From assembly GCA_934489735.1 (NCBI GenBank), contig CAKSSR010000055.1, positions 1-5,455 of the forward strand: 5,455 nucleotides of DNA. Direction: 5' to 3'. This DNA comes from an uncultured Eubacteriales bacterium. Its GTDB lineage: Bacteria > Bacillota > Clostridia > Oscillospirales > Acutalibacteraceae. This document shows, in pieces, positions 4,389-5,455 of the stretch. Made by a program: the position numbers and the translations under genes. The notes under the pieces are model-generated. The model had not been told where the DNA came from. It did not search any database and saw only the letters and a list, made by a program, of their open reading frames with translations. Each line of letters starts with the position of its first letter. Position 1 is the stretch's first letter.

Positions 4389-5455
4389 ATGATGAATAAT
4401 GGAATAAATAATATAGCGAATAGCAAAGTAGTGGTATACCCTAATGGAATGGTTGGAGTTTCAAAAGAATTTTTAAATTTTATACGTGCTACAATTGGAA
4501 AGGCCTATCAGCAGATGCCAGCAACCAATTTTAATCAGTTTAATGGACAACAAATGGGATATGACCAACAATCAGGGGCATACAATCAACAACAAGCTAA
4601 TTATAATACAGGATATAATCAACAACAGGGATATAATTATAATCAGCCTAACGGACAGCAAATGGGATATAACCAGCAATCAGGGGCATACAATCAACAA
4701 CAAGCTAATTATAATACAGGATATAATCAACAACAGGGATATAATTATAATCAGCCTAACGGACAGCAAATGGGATATAATCAGCAACCATGGGCATACA
4801 ATCAACAACAAGCTAATTACAATACAGGATACAACCAACAACAGGGATATAATTATAATCAGCCTAACGGACAGCAAATGGAATATAACCAACAACCAGG
4901 GGCAGATAATCAGAAACCAAGGGTTAATCCTGAAAGAAAAATAATTACTCCAGATGATGTAAAAACGATTACTCCGAATCGCGTAAGCTTATTTTTAAAG
5001 GATGGAATTCTAATTATTCCTGAACGTATTGAAAAGATTTGCTCCAATAGTTTGATGAAAGAAAAAGACATAAAAGCAATTAAATTTGAATCTAAAAAAA
5101 TAGAAATAGAAAATGGAGCACTTGCTTCTTCTAGTAATATAGAAAGAATTTACGCAGAAACTATGGATATATGTACAAAGATATACCAGAGTTCAGAATT
5201 TCATGATAGAATTTTAAAAGGACAAACGCATTTGTTTTTAGGAGAGAAGGAACTTACATTAAAGGATCTAGATCCCGAATTGGCTGCTCACCTTAATTTT
5301 GATACAGCAACAACAATTGATTCGAAAAACGAACAAGTGTTTTTAGACAAGGTTGAAGGAGGAGTTTTAGTTATTCCAGAAAATATTAAAGTGGTTAACA
5401 CATCATGTTTTAGCTCGAAACGATGCGATATAAAAACAGTTATAATTAAATCTGA
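4389..5455 (+). CDS. Q/N/Y-rich prion-like repeat protein with LRR_5-like C-terminal region (3' partial)
   Basis: This frame has no stop from the ATG at 4389 to the window edge: 355 codons plus two bases. AAGGAG (4372-4377) precedes the ATG by 11 bases; a second ATG follows immediately but is less well spaced. Residues 1-46 form a short globular-looking segment with no signal peptide. Residues about 47-175 are a low-complexity domain of Gln, Asn, Tyr and Gly built from 36-residue tandem repeats at 56-91, 92-127 and 128-163, with partial copies at each end. After a linker, two segments align with each other: ILIIPERIEKICSNSLM (207-223) and VLVIPENIKVVNTSCFSS (326-343), each followed by DIK and a short beta strand. 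The LxIPExIxxI pattern is that of BspA-type leucine-rich repeats (LRR_5). The low-complexity part resembles yeast Sup35-type prion domains in composition. Location appears cytoplasmic unless exported by a route without a Sec signal. Function is unknown; self-assembly or adhesion would be guesses. It probably shares a transcript with the preceding gene. Confidence 0.85.
   Translation, partial: MMNNGINNIANSKVVVYPNGMVGVSKEFLNFIRATIGKAYQQMPATNFNQFNGQQMGYDQQSGAYNQQQANYNTGYNQQQGYNYNQPNGQQMGYNQQSGAYNQQQANYNTGYNQQQGYNYNQPNGQQMGYNQQPWAYNQQQANYNTGYNQQQGYNYNQPNGQQMEYNQQPGADNQKPRVNPERKIITPDDVKTITPNRVSLFLKDGILIIPERIEKICSNSLMKEKDIKAIKFESKKIEIENGALASSSNIERIYAETMDICTKIYQSSEFHDRILKGQTHLFLGEKELTLKDLDPELAAHLNFDTATTIDSKNEQVFLDKVEGGVLVIPENIKVVNTSCFSSKRCDIKTVIIKS
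4527..4905 (+). repeat. 108-bp in-frame tandem repeat, three full copies plus partial ends
   Basis: Full copies begin at the ATG codons at 4554, 4662 and 4770, and a decaying partial copy begins at 4878. A partial, more diverged copy of the unit's last 27 bases precedes the array (4527-4553). Each unit encodes MGYNQQSGAYNQQQ, then ANYNTGYNQQQGYNYN, then QPNGQQ. Copies 1 and 2 differ at two bases. Copy 3 differs from copy 2 at six bases, of which four are silent and two change Ser to Pro and Gly to Trp. The unit is a multiple of three, so copy number can change without a frameshift, and recent duplication or gene conversion is likely. Confidence 0.95.

Noticed and set aside
4079..4426. A 115-residue minus-strand frame antisense to the double-glycine protein
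   Set aside because: It spans two genes and their intergenic hairpin, lacks a ribosome binding site, and its Leu/Phe richness comes from reading Lys/Asp/Glu codons in reverse.
4680..4895. A 71-residue hydrophobic minus-strand frame inside the tandem repeat
   Set aside because: It is the antisense of the repeat unit, kept open by the same periodicity; the apparent transmembrane-like Leu/Ile composition comes from AT-rich Asn/Tyr codons read backwards.
4527..4905. CRISPR array
   Set aside because: Repeats are directly adjacent with no unique spacers, 108 bp long, and in frame with a coding sequence.
4486..4944. A 152-residue plus-strand frame across the tandem repeat
   Set aside because: It is a shadow of the Q/N-rich gene in another frame. 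Because the 108-bp unit is a multiple of three, any stop-free frame stays open over the whole array. It has no ribosome binding site and its sequence is Ile/Asn low complexity.

Overview
The window looks like AT-rich Bacillota (probably clostridial) chromosome. The reasons are the strong AT bias, AAGGA/GGAGG ribosome binding sites, sigma-A-type promoters, a ComM/YifB protein of firmicute style, and a tRNA-Gly(CCC) gene with encoded CCA. TGG encodes Trp and genes end in TAA, so nothing suggests a non-standard code. I cannot name a genus from the sequence alone.

Layout. (1) Bases 1-140 appear to be the right end of an IS200/IS605-type element: a hairpin typical of the TnpB transposon right end / omega-RNA 3' end, overlapped by a reading frame that may be the last residues of TnpB, then a weak terminator. 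(2) Bases 147-392 hold a 12-bp inverted repeat, a complete tRNA-Gly(CCC) gene (268-342) and its terminator. (3) On the minus strand, 535-1752 encodes a secreted protein of unknown function made almost entirely of about ten 36-residue helical repeats. (4) Also on the minus strand, 1995-3530 encodes the ComM/YifB AAA+ ATPase. Its Shine-Dalgarno site favours the ATG at 3530 over an upstream in-frame GTG at 3539. (5) A divergent intergenic region (3531-3831) carries a promoter for each direction. (6) Rightward, a good promoter (3768-3796) drives a 158-residue acidic protein with an internal double-glycine leader-like motif (3832-4308). It is followed 80 bases later by a second gene that starts at 4389 and runs off the right edge.

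The last gene is the most unusual item. A short N-terminal region is followed by a Q/N/Y/G-rich low-complexity domain made of three full 36-residue tandem repeats (108 bp at DNA level) plus partial flanking copies. This in turn is joined to a segment resembling BspA-type leucine-rich repeats (LRR_5). The low-complexity domain resembles yeast Sup35-type prion domains in composition. It probably shares a transcript with the double-glycine protein; together they could be an undescribed two-gene module, but no function can be assigned from sequence. comM and the tRNA are housekeeping genes; the repeat-protein genes and the IS end give the locus an accessory character.
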